Origin: Cochlodiniinecator piscidefendens
Lineage (GTDB): Bacteria > Pseudomonadota > Alphaproteobacteria > Rhodobacterales > Rhodobacteraceae
Direction: 5' to 3'
Length of the DNA stretch: 64,000 bases
NCBI RefSeq assembly: GCF_011326755.1
Contig: NZ_JAAOIE010000004.1
Span: 1 to 64,000, forward strand
In this document: one piece after another, positions 8,510-17,409 of the stretch
Numbering within the stretch: the first letter of the stretch is position 1
Layout: every line of letters begins with the position of its first letter
The notes under the pieces: generated by a model
What the model was told of the DNA's origin: nothing
What the model saw: only the letters and a program-made list of their open reading frames with translations
The model's database searches: none
Made by a program: the position numbers and the translations under genes

Positions 8510-10546
8510 AAGTTCGTCCTCTAACCTCTTCGCCAAAGACCAGGAACCGGGGCTTTCACGCGCGACTTTTTCCATATTTCGATGCGTTTCCGTCCAACCA
8601 ATTTCAGATGCATAATGCATTGGCCCGCCCCTCCACCGTGGAAAACCGTATCCGTGGATTTGAACCATATCGATATGAGACTCTGCCTCAGCGATACCTT
8701 CATCAACGATCCGGGCACCCTCATTGGCCATGACAGCTAAGATGCGTTTTGTAATCTGCGCTGGTGTGTATTCCCGCCGCGAAATACCTTCAGATTTCGA
8801 GTGTTCCAGAATAAGGCTTTCGACTTCGGCATCTCTGAACGGGGCGCGATTACCCACCTCATACTTGTACCACCCTTTGCCTGATCTCTGTCCAAACCGA
8901 TCCATTTCGCACAATTGATCGGCTACCGGGATGTAACGCTCGTTAGGGTCACGCATCGGTGCTAGCCGCTTCCGGTTCGCCCAAGAAATCTGAAGCCCGG
9001 TTAAATCTTGCAACTCATAAGGGCCCATCGGCATACCGAAACCACGCATTGCGGCATCGATTTCATATGGCAAAGCTCCATCCGCCAGTAGATAATCTGC
9101 CGCCCTACGATATGTCGCCAGCATTCGATTCCCAATAAAACCGTCACAAATCCCAGATAGTACTGGCACTTTCCGCATACGTTTCCCTAAGGATACAGCA
9201 GTCGCCAAAACATCAGGCGCGGTAGAAGGCAGGCGCACAATCTCAAGCAACTTCATCACGTGGGCCGGGCTAAAGAAATGCAATCCGACGCATCGCGATT
9301 GATTGTGGGTTGCAGCAAAAATCTGTTCGGGATCAATATAGGATGTGTTGGTCGCAAGGATCGCATCTTGGGGCATAATGGCCGACAGTTCTGCAAAAAC
9401 TGCGCGCTTTACTTCAATATCTTCAAACACCGCTTCAATCGCAAGATCTGCGGTCGAGGCCGCATCGTAGCCAGAAGCACACGTGAGCTGCCCAAGCTGT
9501 TGAGCAAATTTCGATTGTGAAATCTTCCCGCGCTTCAGTCCACCTTCGAGCAACCCAGCTACACGCGCATTCGCCGCTGCCGCCGCCGCCGTATCTCGCT
9601 CAATTATGGTCACCTGCAACCCTGCGCCCAACATCGCGGTCGCAATTCCAGCCCCCATTAAACCGCCACCCACGATAGCCGCATGACGGATATCTCGTGC
9701 GACAGCCCCGTCGATTGCCTTTGGTTTTTGCACTTCACGCTCTGCAAAAAATGCATGACGCAAGGCTTTGCTTTCAACACCCACACGCATTTTCAAATGC
9801 AATGCACGCTCTTTTGTCTGACCTTCGGAAAATGGCAACGCCGCCCACTGCAACGCTTCTAAATTCTGCAATGGGGATGTTTGCCCTTTAGCTCGCTTCT
9901 TAAGATCTGATCGCAGGGTATCGAACTCCACTGCAGACAAAACTTCGACTGAAGTTTCAGATATCTTTTTCGGTCTATCAGGCAGGCTTTGAATGAACGC
10001 TTTGGCTGCCTCCTCTAAGTCGCCACTGGCCACGACATCCAATCCGCCCAAATCAATCAGTTCATCCGCTGAAATCATTTGTCCGCGACACGCTAAGTCA
10101 ACAGATTTTTGAATGCCGATCAGGCGCGGTAAACGCTGTGTTCCACCTGCTCCCGGAATGATCCCAACGTTAACCTCAGGCAATCCAAACCGAGTTCCGG
10201 CAGATGCAATACGCCAAGCACAACCCATCGCCAATTCAAACCCGCCCCCCAACACAGTGCCGTGCATCAAAGCGATAAATGGCGTTGCACTGTCTTCGAG
10301 TTGCTGAACAACATCTGGAAGGTGTGGCTCAACCGGAGCCGCGTCAAATTCAGACATGTCGCCGCCCGCGACAAACGTTTTTCCCGCACACTTCAGTACC
10401 GCAACACGGGCGCCCTGAACCTTTGAAATGGCGCTTTCAAGCCCGGCGCGCACCGCAGCGGAGGTCGCATTTACTGGCGGATTATTTATTGTAACCCACG
10501 CAATATCGCCTTCTAGGGCGACTGATACGATCTCACTTGGCGGCAT
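8504..10546 (-). CDS. Enoyl-CoA hydratase / 3-hydroxyacyl-CoA dehydrogenase fusion (FadJ-like, PaaF+PaaH role)
   Basis: A 680-residue two-function beta-oxidation enzyme. The N-terminal crotonase domain (about 1-190) has the oxyanion-hole region GTVLGGGFELAMG and the acidic residue in GLPEVNVG. A Rossmann NAD-binding domain follows (GGGLMGAG near residue 295), then two 3-hydroxyacyl-CoA dehydrogenase helical domains to the end. No separate paaF or paaH exists in the window, so this enzyme probably hydrates and oxidises the dehydroadipyl-CoA intermediates. It is divergent from paaG across a 104-base region containing a palindrome, and its start has GGAG. General fatty-acid oxidation remains a possible second role. 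Confidence 0.9.
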   Translation of the reverse strand: MPPSEIVSVALEGDIAWVTINNPPVNATSAAVRAGLESAISKVQGARVAVLKCAGKTFVAGGDMSEFDAAPVEPHLPDVVQQLEDSATPFIALMHGTVLGGGFELAMGCAWRIASAGTRFGLPEVNVGIIPGAGGTQRLPRLIGIQKSVDLACRGQMISADELIDLGGLDVVASGDLEEAAKAFIQSLPDRPKKISETSVEVLSAVEFDTLRSDLKKRAKGQTSPLQNLEALQWAALPFSEGQTKERALHLKMRVGVESKALRHAFFAEREVQKPKAIDGAVARDIRHAAIVGGGLMGAGIATAMLGAGLQVTIIERDTAAAAAANARVAGLLEGGLKRGKISQSKFAQQLGQLTCASGYDAASTADLAIEAVFEDIEVKRAVFAELSAIMPQDAILATNTSYIDPEQIFAATHNQSRCVGLHFFSPAHVMKLLEIVRLPSTAPDVLATAVSLGKRMRKVPVLSGICDGFIGNRMLATYRRAADYLLADGALPYEIDAAMRGFGMPMGPYELQDLTGLQISWANRKRLAPMRDPNERYIPVADQLCEMDRFGQRSGKGWYKYEVGNRAPFRDAEVESLILEHSKSEGISRREYTPAQITKRILAVMANEGARIVDEGIAEAESHIDMVQIHGYGFPRWRGGPMHYASEIGWTETHRNMEKVARESPGSWSLAKRLEDELR

Positions 10547-10595
10547 TTTCGCTTCTCCAAATTCACGGATTCGAAAGTTCTGGGTTATTTATTGA

Positions 10596-10611
10596 CCAAC
10601 CGTTCGGTTTA
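10596..10611. promoter_or_regulatory. Candidate PaaR (TetR-type) operator between the fadJ-like gene and paaG
   Basis: AACCG-TT-CGGTT (10598-10609) is a perfect 5-bp inverted repeat around a 2-base centre, inside the 104-base divergent promoter region. It matches the palindrome upstream of paaJ (18650-18665) in form: CCRACCG-nn-YGGT. The shared pattern at two paa promoters, with a TetR gene in the same cluster, suggests one regulator acts on both. Confidence 0.55.
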
Positions 10612-10650
10612 TGCAAATGTTTTGTTGAAACTTTCTTAAAGAGATGGGCG

Positions 10651-11439
10651 ATGAATAAGTCGATTCTTACGCAACGACATGAAAACTGGGTGGAAATCAC
10701 CCTAAACCGCCCTGAGCGGCTTAATAGCTTTAATGCGGAAATGCACATTTCATTGCGCCATGAAATTGAACATGCCCGCGATACGGGCGCCCGTGCGCTT
10801 TTGTTAACTGGCTCTGGCAGAGGTTTCTGCGCTGGTCAGGATTTGGGTGATCGCGATCCTGCCAAAATGGATGCAGCCCCCGACCTCAGCCTTACACTGA
10901 AAGAATATTATAACCCGCTTATCCGTCTGATCAGATCGCTTGAACTTCCAGTTATCTGCGCGGTTAACGGTGTTGCAGCAGGTGCCGGAGCAAATGTAGC
11001 ACTTGCGTGTGATATCGTCCTTGCCGCCGATAGTGCAAAATTCATCCAAAGCTTTGCCAAAGTAGGGCTGGTACCTGACGCAGGTGGCAGTTGGTCATTA
11101 CCGCAATTAATAGGTGAAGCGCGTGCAAAAGCATTAGCGTTAACAGCTACACCAGTGCCCGCTCAACAAGCCGCCGATTGGGGGTTGATTTGGAAATCTA
11201 TCCCAGACGATGCATTGATGGATGAAGCTCGCACGCTTGCCCAACAATTGGCGAACGGGCCCACAGTAGGACTCGGCCTAACAAAAATGGCGATCCAAGC
11301 TGCAGCAGAAAACACTCTAGACCAGCAATTGGAGCTTGAAGCCCAATCCCAAAAAACCTGCGGTGCTACCCCAGATTATGCTGAAGGTGTTAGCGCCTTT
11401 TTGTACAAACGCAAACCAAACTATACGGGGCAAGCATGA
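10651..11439 (+). CDS. paaG: PaaG, 1,2-epoxyphenylacetyl-CoA isomerase (enoyl-CoA isomerase family)
   Basis: A 262-residue crotonase-fold enzyme, the same length as E. coli PaaG. It would convert ring-1,2-epoxyphenylacetyl-CoA to oxepin-CoA. Oxyanion-hole elements are visible in GSGRGFCAGQDLGD and GVAAGAGANVALACD, and the catalytic acid lies near VGLVPDAGGSW. The frame is open further upstream, but the ATG at 10651 begins the family sequence. It heads the operon paaG-paaI-paaK-paaR and overlaps paaI by 4 bases. Confidence 0.92.
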   Translation: MNKSILTQRHENWVEITLNRPERLNSFNAEMHISLRHEIEHARDTGARALLLTGSGRGFCAGQDLGDRDPAKMDAAPDLSLTLKEYYNPLIRLIRSLELPVICAVNGVAAGAGANVALACDIVLAADSAKFIQSFAKVGLVPDAGGSWSLPQLIGEARAKALALTATPVPAQQAADWGLIWKSIPDDALMDEARTLAQQLANGPTVGLGLTKMAIQAAAENTLDQQLELEAQSQKTCGATPDYAEGVSAFLYKRKPNYTGQA

Positions 11440-11885
11440 GCATAACACCAAAACAACGCGCTCAGCGCGCAGCCGATGCCATGTGGGCCGGAGATAATGC
11501 ATCCCAATCCCTGGGCATGGAAATTCTTGATGTAGATGAAGGGTCTGCAACACTCGCTCTTACTGTGGCAACCAATCACGCGAATGGTCATGGAATTTGT
11601 CACGGTGGTATCACCTTTGCCCTTGCAGATAGTGCATTTGCCTTTGCCTGCAATAGCCGCAATCAATCCACCGTCGCACAGCATAACGTCATCAGTTACA
11701 CAGCCCCCGCACACATCGGAGACCGGTTAACCGCCACAGCTTCTGAGGTCAGCCTCACAGGTCGCAGCGGCATTTATGACGTTCAGATCACAAACCAAGA
11801 CAATTTACTCATCGCCCAATTTCGCGGCATGTCCCGCGCTATAAAGGGGCAACTTTTCCCAGAGACAGATGGAACAGCATCATGA
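11436..11885 (+). CDS. paaI: PaaI, hydroxyphenylacetyl-CoA thioesterase (hotdog fold)
   Basis: A 149-residue hotdog thioesterase. The HGGITFALADSAFAFA stretch is the typical PaaI active-site helix region, with Asp as catalytic carboxylate. In the phenylacetate pathway it removes CoA from dead-end ring-hydroxylated thioesters and rescues trapped CoA. It overlaps paaG and paaK by 4 bases each, indicating coupled translation. Confidence 0.92.
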   Translation: MSITPKQRAQRAADAMWAGDNASQSLGMEILDVDEGSATLALTVATNHANGHGICHGGITFALADSAFAFACNSRNQSTVAQHNVISYTAPAHIGDRLTATASEVSLTGRSGIYDVQITNQDNLLIAQFRGMSRAIKGQLFPETDGTAS

Positions 11886-13192
11886 AGGACCTGACGCCAC
11901 TAAAATCCGACCTCGAGCCAATCGAAGTTGCGTCGCGTGACGAAATCGAAGCGCTTCAATTAGAGCGCTTAAAATGGTCCCTCAAACACGCATACGAAAA
12001 CGTGCCTATGTATAAGCAGAGGTTCGATGCGGCTGGCGTACACCCCGACGACCTAAAATCGCTCAAGGACCTAGCAAAATTTCCCTTTACGGAAAAAAAT
12101 GACCTGCGGGATAACTACCCGTTCGGTTTATTTGCGGTACCTCGCGAACAGATTGTACGCCTTCACGCTTCCTCTGGCACCACCGGGAAGCCTACAGTGG
12201 TTGGCTATACGTCAGGCGACATCAGCAATTGGGCCGATCTCATTGCCCGAAGCCTGCGCGCATCCGGCACGCGCCGTGGCGACATTGTACATAATGCCTA
12301 CGGCTATGGGCTGTTTACCGGTGGGTTAGGTGCACATTATGGGATCGAACGCCTTGGCGCGACGGCTGTTCCTGTATCTGGCGGCATGACACCCCGACAG
12401 GTCACGTTGATCCAAGATTTTAAACCAACCACCATTATGGTCACCCCGTCATATATGCTGAACATCCTTGAACAGTTTCATAAGGACGGCATCGACCCCC
12501 GCGAATGTTCGCTTCAGGTCGGAGTGTTCGGCGCGGAACCGTGGACAAACGCCATGCGTCATGAAGTTGAACAAGCCTTTGATATGCACGCCGTCGATAT
12601 TTATGGCCTGTCAGAAATCATGGGTCCGGGCGTTGCGAACGAATGCGTGGAGACCAAAGATGGGCTTCACATTTGGGAGGATCATTTTTATCCAGAAATC
12701 ATCGACCCCACAACCGGTGAGCCCGTAGAGGATGGTCAAATGGGTGAACTTGTGTTCACGACCCTGACCAAAGAAGGGTTGCCAATGGTACGGTATCGCA
12801 CCCGCGATTTGACCCGATTGTTGCCCGGAACAGCACGTTCAATGCGTCGGATGGAGAAAATCACCGGTCGCTCCGACGACATGATTATTCTACGTGGTGT
12901 AAACGTCTTCCCCACCCAGATCGAAGAAGCTCTGCTAGCCACAGGCGGGCTTGCACCACACTTCCAAATCGAACTTTACCGCGCGGGCCGAATGGATGCG
13001 ATGCGCGTGCATGTAGAATCTACACCAGATGCAGCCAATGAGGCTGGAAAAGCGGCAGCTGAACGTATGCTTTCCAAACGCATTAAAGATACAGTAGGAA
13101 TATCTACTGAAATTGTGGTTGCTGACCCCGGAACCGTGGCACGGTCCGAAGGCAAAGCCCAACGCGTTCTCGACAACCGTCCAAAGGAATAA
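11882..13192 (+). CDS. paaK: PaaK, phenylacetate-CoA ligase
   Basis: A 436-residue adenylate-forming enzyme, nearly identical in length to E. coli PaaK. The phosphate-binding loop is SSGTTGKPTVVGYT (near residue 95), and the AMP-binding C-terminal domain begins near GRSDDMIILRGVN (about 330). It activates phenylacetate with ATP and CoA, the entry reaction for the whole cluster. It overlaps paaI by 4 bases and is followed by the tetR gene after 2 bases. Confidence 0.95.
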   Translation: MKDLTPLKSDLEPIEVASRDEIEALQLERLKWSLKHAYENVPMYKQRFDAAGVHPDDLKSLKDLAKFPFTEKNDLRDNYPFGLFAVPREQIVRLHASSGTTGKPTVVGYTSGDISNWADLIARSLRASGTRRGDIVHNAYGYGLFTGGLGAHYGIERLGATAVPVSGGMTPRQVTLIQDFKPTTIMVTPSYMLNILEQFHKDGIDPRECSLQVGVFGAEPWTNAMRHEVEQAFDMHAVDIYGLSEIMGPGVANECVETKDGLHIWEDHFYPEIIDPTTGEPVEDGQMGELVFTTLTKEGLPMVRYRTRDLTRLLPGTARSMRRMEKITGRSDDMIILRGVNVFPTQIEEALLATGGLAPHFQIELYRAGRMDAMRVHVESTPDAANEAGKAAAERMLSKRIKDTVGISTEIVVADPGTVARSEGKAQRVLDNRPKE

Positions 13193-13194
13193 CC

Positions 13195-13791
13195 GTGGCC
13201 CGAACAATAGCAAAAGACCACGATGAAAAACGCGGTCAAATCCTGAAAACGGCGGCAAAAGTATTCGCCGATGAGGGATATGACCGCGCTTCCATGAGCA
13301 AACTCGCAACCGCTTGCGGAATCTCAAAGGCAAATATCTACCATTATTACGATAGCAAAGATGCGCTGCTTTTTGATATTCTCGATACCTACCTTCGCGC
13401 ATTGCGCGATCGGATTTGCGGAATAGATACAGATGGCCTATCACCCCAAGAATGCCTACGCGCAACCGTGTCTGAAATCTTGCTCGCTTATCAAGGAGCG
13501 GATGACGAACACCGCGTGCAATCCAGTGGGATAGCTGTTCTTCCGGCGGATCAACAGTCTATGTTGCGCGGATTTCAACGTGACCTCGTTGATTATTTAT
13601 CTGACACCGTCGCTTCAATCGCCCCAGATGTATTCGAAAATGACAAAGCAAAACTGCACGGCGTTACAATGTCAATTTTCGGAATGCTAAACTGGTTTTA
13701 CATGTGGAACAGCAAAGCCGGCCCGGACGCCCGCGAAGAGTATGCCGAACTGGTCAGTAATTTATCTTTGCACGGCATTCGCGGGCTATAG
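13195..13791 (+). CDS. paaR: TetR/AcrR-family regulator, probable PaaR
   Basis: A 198-residue TetR-type repressor with a GTG start after AAAGGAA. The helix-turn-helix lies at about residues 32-52 (MSKLATACGISKANIYHYY), and the C-terminal two-thirds is the ligand-binding helical domain. It is the last gene of the paaG-paaI-paaK operon, 2 bases after paaK. In other bacteria TetR-type PaaR proteins repress paa genes and respond to phenylacetyl-CoA. The two CCRACCG-nn-YGGT palindromes at 10596 and 18650 are plausible targets. The gene name is inferred from context. Confidence 0.85.
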   Translation: MARTIAKDHDEKRGQILKTAAKVFADEGYDRASMSKLATACGISKANIYHYYDSKDALLFDILDTYLRALRDRICGIDTDGLSPQECLRATVSEILLAYQGADDEHRVQSSGIAVLPADQQSMLRGFQRDLVDYLSDTVASIAPDVFENDKAKLHGVTMSIFGMLNWFYMWNSKAGPDAREEYAELVSNLSLHGIRGL

Positions 13792-13795
13792 CCCC

Positions 13796-14866
13796 TTAAT
13801 GATGGTCATAATCAAACACAACTGTATCCGTTAACGGATAGCATTGGCACGTCAACACATACCCTTGAGAAACCTCATAATCCTCTAATGCATGATTGGT
13901 CAGCATTTCGACCTCACCTTCAGTAACTTTTGCACGGCATGTTGAACAAACACCTGCTTTGCAAGCAAAGGGGGCATCAACTGAATTTGCAATCGCAGCC
14001 TCAAGCAGCGTCATGTCCTTGGGCATTTTAAACTGGCGAGACGCCCCATCAAGCACCACTGTTGCGGCTGTTTCATTCCCTAATTGCGCCCCATCCTGAG
14101 AAACAGCGCGCCGTGCAGCACGACCGGGCTGGGAGGATGCAAACAATTCAAACTTGACCTGCCCCTCATCCAAACCGTGATCGCGAAGCGATTTTGCAAT
14201 GCCCAACATCATTGGCTCTGGCCCACAGATAAACGCGGTATCAACAGATTTGACGTCAACCCAATGTTTGAACAGAAGCCCGCATTTTTCCTCGTCCACA
14301 CGCCCGGTGAATAAGTCTATATCTTGGGCATCTGCCTCGAGAATATGGATCACATTTAGGCGCCCCATATATCGGTTTTTGAGATCTTCAAGCTCTTCTC
14401 GAAACATAATCGTTGCGACCGATCTATTCGCATAGATCAGTGTGAATTCAGAATGTTCCTCAGTAGCCAAAACTGTCTTTAGGATGGACAACACGGGTGT
14501 GATACCCGATCCGCCGGCAAATCCAAGGTAGGATTTTGCTGATTTCTTCTCAATCGGGACGTGAAAGTTCCCCATTGGGGGCATGGCTTCCAATTGATCG
14601 CCAACTCGAAGGTTTTCGTTCGCCCAGGTTGAAAATGCACCACCATCAACACGCTTGATACCAACCTGCAGCACCCCTTCATCACGACCAGCACAAATCG
14701 AATAGCTGCGGCGCAGTTCTTCGCCGTCAAAATCACGGCGAAAGGTCAGATATTGGCCTTGGATAAAGTCAAACGCATCTGGTGCATCTGGCTTCAAAGT
14801 GACCACAACAGCGTCACGAATGGTTTTATGAACGTCGGTCACGGTCAAATTATGAAAGCGCGCCAT
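13796..14866 (-). CDS. paaE: PaaE, reductase subunit of phenylacetyl-CoA 1,2-epoxidase
   Basis: A 356-residue flavin/iron-sulfur reductase that passes electrons from NADPH to the PaaABC oxygenase. Residues 1-105 form the FAD-binding barrel with the RRSYSIC motif. About 110-240 is the NAD(P)-binding domain with GFAGGSGITPVLS. The C-terminal plant-type 2Fe-2S domain has CKAGVCSTC (C-x4-C-x2-C) and a fourth Cys in LTCQCYP. A GAGGAT ribosome site precedes the ATG. It is the last gene of paaJ-paaA-B-C-D-E and converges with paaR, 4 bases apart. Confidence 0.95.
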   Translation of the reverse strand: MARFHNLTVTDVHKTIRDAVVVTLKPDAPDAFDFIQGQYLTFRRDFDGEELRRSYSICAGRDEGVLQVGIKRVDGGAFSTWANENLRVGDQLEAMPPMGNFHVPIEKKSAKSYLGFAGGSGITPVLSILKTVLATEEHSEFTLIYANRSVATIMFREELEDLKNRYMGRLNVIHILEADAQDIDLFTGRVDEEKCGLLFKHWVDVKSVDTAFICGPEPMMLGIAKSLRDHGLDEGQVKFELFASSQPGRAARRAVSQDGAQLGNETAATVVLDGASRQFKMPKDMTLLEAAIANSVDAPFACKAGVCSTCRAKVTEGEVEMLTNHALEDYEVSQGYVLTCQCYPLTDTVVFDYDHH

Positions 14867-14889
14867 TGGGCTATCCTCTAACTATGTGC

Positions 14890-15357
14890 CTAGATGCACT
14901 TGAAATAATCGAACGGCTCAAGGCAATCAGAACATCGCCACTGGGCCTTACAAGGGGTAGAGCCAAACTGGCTGACTCTTTGTACGTTTTTGCTTTTGCA
15001 TTGCGGGCATCGTTCAGGCCCCCCTGCGGGGCGAGGTGGCGCAATTCCATAGTCTTCTAGCTTCGCGCGCCCTCTCTCGGATAACCATTCTGTCGTCCAA
15101 GCGGGGGAAAGCTGACGCTTCAACTTCAGATATTTGACACCATGGTCACGCAATGCTGTTTCGATATCCAGATTGATGATCGACGTTGCTGGACACCCTG
15201 AGTAGGTCGGGGTGACAGTCACTTCTAATACATCATTCACCCACGCCACGTCTCGGATAACCCCAAGATCTACAAGTGAAATCACCGGGATCTCTGGGTC
15301 AGGCACATTATCGAGCCAAACCCAAATTTGATCAACGGATGGGCGTGTAATCACCAT
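14890..15357 (-). CDS. paaD: PaaD, accessory subunit of phenylacetyl-CoA 1,2-epoxidase (iron-sulfur maturation type)
   Basis: A 155-residue protein with an N-terminal MIP18/SufT-like (DUF59) domain, seen in the IPVISLVDLGVIRDV and YSGCPAT segments, and a C-terminal zinc-ribbon-like region with CPQCKSKN and CSDC cysteine pairs. PaaD is required for epoxidase activity in known systems, probably through metal-centre maturation. Its start overlaps the paaC end by 7 bases. Confidence 0.93.
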   Translation of the reverse strand: MVITRPSVDQIWVWLDNVPDPEIPVISLVDLGVIRDVAWVNDVLEVTVTPTYSGCPATSIINLDIETALRDHGVKYLKLKRQLSPAWTTEWLSERGRAKLEDYGIAPPRPAGGPERCPQCKSKNVQRVSQFGSTPCKAQWRCSDCLEPFDYFKCI

Positions 15358-16109
15358 GATGCATCAGGATATGCGCGCTGCAACCACTGCATAGACGTCA
15401 ACAGATGACCCAAATGTTCGGTGTGCTGAACACCCGTTTTTCCGCCTTTGTGGGCGAACGTTCCATCAGGGACAGTCAAGGTCGCCTCGGTCAAATAACG
15501 GACGGTAATTTCATTCCACTCTTTGCGCAGCGTCTGGGGATCAGGGGCAACGCCTGCGGCAACCATCTCTGCATCTACGGTATCAGAGGCAAACATTTCG
15601 CCAACATAAGGCCAGAGTTCGTCCAACGCATCTTGCATACGGCGATGACTTTCTTCCGTGCCATCCCCCAAGCCGATGACAGTATCGCCGGAACGCTCAA
15701 GATGATACGCTGCCTCTTTGCTCGCTTTTTCTGCGATAGCAGCAATGCGTGGATCAGACGATTTAATAAGGTACCCCAAATTCACGACATTAAATGCATC
15801 AAACAAAAATTGCCGCATCATGGTTTTGCCGAAATCCCCATTGGGACGCTCTAACAATAACAGATTGCGAAAACCCCAAACATCGCGCCGGAACGCCAAG
15901 GCATCAGCATCACGCCCTTTGCCTTCGACCTCCCCAGCGAGGCCAAGCCACATCTGCGTCTGCCCAATCAAATCAAGTGCTGTATTGGCGAGCGCAATAT
16001 CCTCCTCCAACACCGGGGCCAGCCCGCACCACTCGGACACGCGGTGGCTCAGGATCAACGTATTGTCGCCCAGCCGCAGAAGATATTCAAACAATGCGCT
16101 CGACATCAC
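15351..16109 (-). CDS. paaC: PaaC, structural subunit of phenylacetyl-CoA 1,2-epoxidase
   Basis: A 252-residue ferritin-like protein matching PaaC in length (about 250). It is homologous to PaaA but lacks a full di-iron site, and serves to form the PaaAC heterodimer. Family-typical segments include GDNTLILSHRVSEWCG at the start and a C terminus with QHTEHLGHLLTSMQWLQRA. It overlaps paaB by 4 bases. Confidence 0.93.
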   Translation of the reverse strand: MMSSALFEYLLRLGDNTLILSHRVSEWCGLAPVLEEDIALANTALDLIGQTQMWLGLAGEVEGKGRDADALAFRRDVWGFRNLLLLERPNGDFGKTMMRQFLFDAFNVVNLGYLIKSSDPRIAAIAEKASKEAAYHLERSGDTVIGLGDGTEESHRRMQDALDELWPYVGEMFASDTVDAEMVAAGVAPDPQTLRKEWNEITVRYLTEATLTVPDGTFAHKGGKTGVQHTEHLGHLLTSMQWLQRAYPDASW

Positions 16110-16390
16110 ATCGCCCCCGCTTCGTCAGGTATATCGAAAAAGGTTGGGTGGCGATAAACCTTTGACTCCGCAGGTTCATACAAAGGGCCTTTATTACTTG
16201 GGGAGGATGCAGCAATATTGTTCGCCTCAACCACCCAAATAGAAACACCTTCGTTGCGGCGCGTATAAACATCACGCGCATTCTTAATCGCCATTTCGGC
16301 ATCAGGTGCATGAAGCGACCCAACGTGTCGGTGACTTAGGCCATGTTGACCACGAATAAAAACTTCCCAAAGGGGCCATTCATTTTTCAT
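16106..16390 (-). CDS. paaB: PaaB, bridging subunit of phenylacetyl-CoA 1,2-epoxidase
   Basis: A 94-residue protein, the standard PaaB size. It starts with WPLWEVFIRGQHGLSHRHVG, and the DAEMAIKNARDVYTRRNEG block is diagnostic of the family. PaaB bridges PaaAC dimers in the epoxidase complex. It lies between paaA (16 bases upstream) and paaC (4-base overlap). Confidence 0.95.
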   Translation of the reverse strand: MKNEWPLWEVFIRGQHGLSHRHVGSLHAPDAEMAIKNARDVYTRRNEGVSIWVVEANNIAASSPSNKGPLYEPAESKVYRHPTFFDIPDEAGAM

Positions 16391-16406
16391 CTTACATCTC
16401 CCTCGG

Positions 16407-17396
16407 TTATTCGGCGGCTAATTTTGTGGACTTTTTGCGTGCATGGGCCATCAGTCCATCACGCACCCACTGTCCATCATCCCAAGCCTTTACACGCGCA
16501 CCCAGCCGTTCTTTGTTGCAAGGCCCATTACCTTTGAGCACATTGAAAAACTCAGACCAGTCTGGTTGGCTAAAATCGTAATGACCGCGTTCTTCGTTCC
16601 ATTTCAGATTCTCATCTGGAATGGTCAGCCCCAAAAATTCGGCCTGCGGAACAGTTTGATCCACGAACTTCTGCCGCAGCTCATCATTCGTGTTGATCTT
16701 AATCTTCCACGCCATGGATTGCTCTGAATGCACGGAATCTTTGTCCGATGGTCCGAACATCATCAAAGACGGGTACCAAAAGCGATTTAATGCGTCTTGC
16801 GCCATATGCTTTTGCGCGTCAGTCCCTTCGGCACATTTGCGAATTGCATCATAGCCTTGGCGTTGGTGAAAGCTTTCTTCTTTACACACCCGGATCATCG
16901 CACGGCTGTAGGGGCCATAAGACGTCCGCTGCAGGGGCACTTGGTTCATAATGGCCGCGCCATCGACCAGCCAGCCAACCGCACCGATGTCGGCCCATGT
17001 CAGAGTTGGGTAATTAAAGATCGATGAGTACTTCATGCGGCCGTTGTGCAGCTCTTCCAGTAACTCATCGCGACTCACACCTAATGTTTCCGCAGCGCAA
17101 TATAGGTACAGCCCATGCCCCGCTTCGTCTTGTACTTTGGCCAGTAAGATCGCTTTGCGTTCCAACGTCGGCGCACGCGTAATCCAGTTCCCCTCAGGCA
17201 ATTGCCCCACAATTTCAGAATGGGCATGCTGACCAATTTGGCGCATCAATGTCAGACGGTATTCATCTGGCATCCAGTCCTTTGGTTCAATTTTTTCACC
17301 CGCGTCTATCCGCGCTTGAAATGCCGCTTCTTGATCCGTCATATCAGTCTGGGATTTAACGCCATTCCCAGCGGTTTTCACCATCTGTGCATACAT
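16407..17396 (-). CDS. paaA: PaaA, catalytic di-iron subunit of phenylacetyl-CoA 1,2-epoxidase
   Basis: A 329-residue bacterial multicomponent monooxygenase-type subunit that epoxidises the ring of phenylacetyl-CoA with O2. Ferritin-like metal-ligand helices are visible in [13 protein letters not shown] and [13 protein letters not shown]. The start has a strong GGAGGAAAC site. The N terminus is slightly longer than E. coli PaaA (309). It is the second gene of the epoxidase operon, 13 bases behind paaJ. Confidence 0.96.
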   Translation of the reverse strand: MYAQMVKTAGNGVKSQTDMTDQEAAFQARIDAGEKIEPKDWMPDEYRLTLMRQIGQHAHSEIVGQLPEGNWITRAPTLERKAILLAKVQDEAGHGLYLYCAAETLGVSRDELLEELHNGRMKYSSIFNYPTLTWADIGAVGWLVDGAAIMNQVPLQRTSYGPYSRAMIRVCKEESFHQRQGYDAIRKCAEGTDAQKHMAQDALNRFWYPSLMMFGPSDKDSVHSEQSMAWKIKINTNDELRQKFVDQTVPQAEFLGLTIPDENLKWNEERGHYDFSQPDWSEFFNVLKGNGPCNKERLGARVKAWDDGQWVRDGLMAHARKKSTKLAAE

Positions 17397-17409
17397 ATCG
17401 TTTCCTCCT

